Assembly: GCA_964462125.1 (NCBI GenBank) | Contig: CAYWXT010000278.1 | Location: 1 to 6,926, forward strand | Direction of reading: 5' to 3' | From: JAWLFY01 sp964462125 | GTDB taxonomy: Bacteria; Planctomycetota; Planctomycetia; Pirellulales; Pirellulaceae | Length of the DNA stretch: 6,926 bases | Shown: positions 6,402 to 6,926 of the stretch, piece by piece | How the letters are laid out: every line of letters begins with the position of its first letter | How positions within the stretch are numbered: position 1 is the stretch's first letter | The notes under the pieces: generated by a model | The model's input: the letters and a program-made list of their open reading frames with translations, nothing else | The model's database searches: none | What the model was told of the DNA's origin: nothing | Position numbers and translations under genes: made by a program

Positions 6402-6537
6402 TACCAGAAGTCACAGAGATTTCTGAGCCTAGACGAATTCACGGCGCGTCGCACGACGGGGAGAGTGATTGCTCGGCGCGGCCTTCACCGGCGGTTGGGG
6501 ATGTGCGTGGCGAGCGATAGCAGCGCACGAGTTGACG

Positions 6538-6623
6538 GCCCAGGTGGCGGAATTGGCAGACGCAGGGGACTTAAAATCCCCCGGCCGGATACGGCTGTGC
6601 GGGTTCGAGTCCCGCCCTGGGCA
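6538..6623 (+). tRNA. tRNA-Leu, anticodon UAA
   Basis: The acceptor arms GCCCAGG (6538-6544) and CCTGGGC (6616-6622) pair perfectly, with discriminator A at 6623. The D-loop is of the class II type (GGAATTGGCAGACGC). The anticodon stem GGGGA/TCCCC (6565-6569, 6577-6581) encloses the loop CTTAAAA, with anticodon TAA at 6572-6574. The long variable arm contains the GCCG-GATA-CGGC hairpin (6584-6595), as expected for leucine. The T-arm is GCGGG-TTCGAGT-CCCGC (6599-6615). The 3' CCA is not encoded (next bases are CTG), so it would be added by the CCA-adding enzyme. Reads UUA and, by wobble, UUG codons. Confidence 0.97.
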
Positions 6624-6926
6624 CTGACCGCAGAGTCACGCACCGATTCGTAAGACGTCGCGTTCTCCCGTGGTTTCCGGGACGAAATCGCGATCGCGGG
6701 AGCGTTCCCAGCCGCTTGTTCTCCCTTGCCTTGGTCGCACGGCCTCGCACCGTCCAAGCATGGTTTCGCCTCCTGTTTGGATACAAGTGAGATACAAGTC
6801 TCAGCACTCGTCGCCGTCCACCACGAACGCATCGCACTCACTCGCCAAAAGCATCCGAGTACCTTTTCGAGATTTCTCGCCAGATTTATGTTGACACGCT
6901 CTATCGAACCCTTAGGCTGCGGGAAC
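6624..6926. other. Gene-free stretch downstream of tRNA-Leu
   Basis: These 303 bp carry no convincing gene. Short ORFs on both strands overlap the tRNA or have no recognisable motif. Visible structure: a hairpin TCCCG/CGGGA (6666-6670, 6678-6682), the palindrome GCGATCGC (6690-6697), a direct repeat GATACAAGT (6780-6788, 6791-6799) overlapping the inverted repeat TGAGA/TCTCA (6788-6792, 6799-6803), and a promoter-like pair at 6891-6918. Base composition becomes more A+T-rich towards the end, as expected upstream of a gene beyond the window. Confidence 0.6.
6891..6918 (+). promoter_or_regulatory. Candidate sigma70 promoter facing out of the window
   Basis: A perfect -35 TTGACA (6891-6896) is followed after 16 bp by TAGGCT (6913-6918), which keeps the three most conserved -10 positions (T1, A2, T6). 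It is preceded by the A+T-richer stretch around 6866-6890. Transcription would begin near the window end and run into a gene outside it. An ATG at 6888 opens a frame to the window edge, but too few codons are visible to judge. Confidence 0.4.

Noticed and set aside
6485..6841. Minus-strand ORFs of 118 and 88 aa across the tRNA
   Set aside because: Their C-terminal parts (GGTRTRTAVSGRG, RAGLEPAQPYPAGG) are the well-known spurious translation of a tRNA antisense strand, and the upstream parts have no motif.
6888..6926. Start of a new gene at the ATG at 6888
   Set aside because: Only 13 codons are visible, there is no ribosome binding site, and the ATG lies just before a TTGACA promoter element, so it is more likely upstream DNA.

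Overview
The window is high-G+C DNA from a free-living bacterium. The style of its GyrA (long acidic N-terminal extension, HPHGES-x-x-YP drug-binding loop, second GyrA-box, acidic tail), the weak or absent Shine-Dalgarno sequences and the uronate-catabolic enzymes suggest a Planctomycete, most likely of the Pirellula/Rhodopirellula type. That assignment is recognition from memory, not a database search. I see no sign of phage, transposase, integrase or CRISPR.

Layout, left to right: (1) 72-2864 on the minus strand encodes DNA gyrase subunit A, read from a TTG start. (2) 2865-3241 is a 377-bp divergent intergenic region with a weak candidate gyrA promoter and three tandem 20-bp repeats. (3) 3242-4249 plus encodes MoaA, the radical-SAM GTP 3',8-cyclase of molybdenum cofactor synthesis, with both 4Fe-4S cysteine triads and the C-terminal Gly-Gly. 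(4) 4322-5131 plus encodes an SDR oxidoreductase of the D-mannonate oxidoreductase type. (5) A 19-bp tandem duplication covers its stop codon, and a probable intrinsic terminator follows at 5186-5212. (6) 5273-6361 plus encodes a PfkB-family 2-keto-3-deoxygluconate (KDG) kinase. (7) 6538-6623 plus is tRNA-Leu(UAA) without an encoded CCA. (8) 6624-6926 holds no convincing gene, but has short repeats and a sigma70-like promoter at the window edge pointing outward.

Functionally, gyrA, moaA and the tRNA are housekeeping genes. The SDR and KDG kinase form a small uronate module: the SDR would interconvert D-fructuronate and D-mannonate (or reduce a related keto-uronate to KDG), and the kinase phosphorylates KDG to KDPG for the Entner-Doudoroff aldolase. 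Mannonate dehydratase and KDPG aldolase are not in the window. This fits an organism that eats uronic-acid polysaccharides such as pectin, alginate or ulvan.

No dramatic new system is visible. The most unusual signals are the 20-bp tandem repeat between gyrA and moaA, the duplicated GyrA-box and missing acidic quinolone-anchor residue in GyrA, micro-ORFs whose stop codons overlap the starts of both uronate genes, and the tandem duplication across the SDR stop codon.
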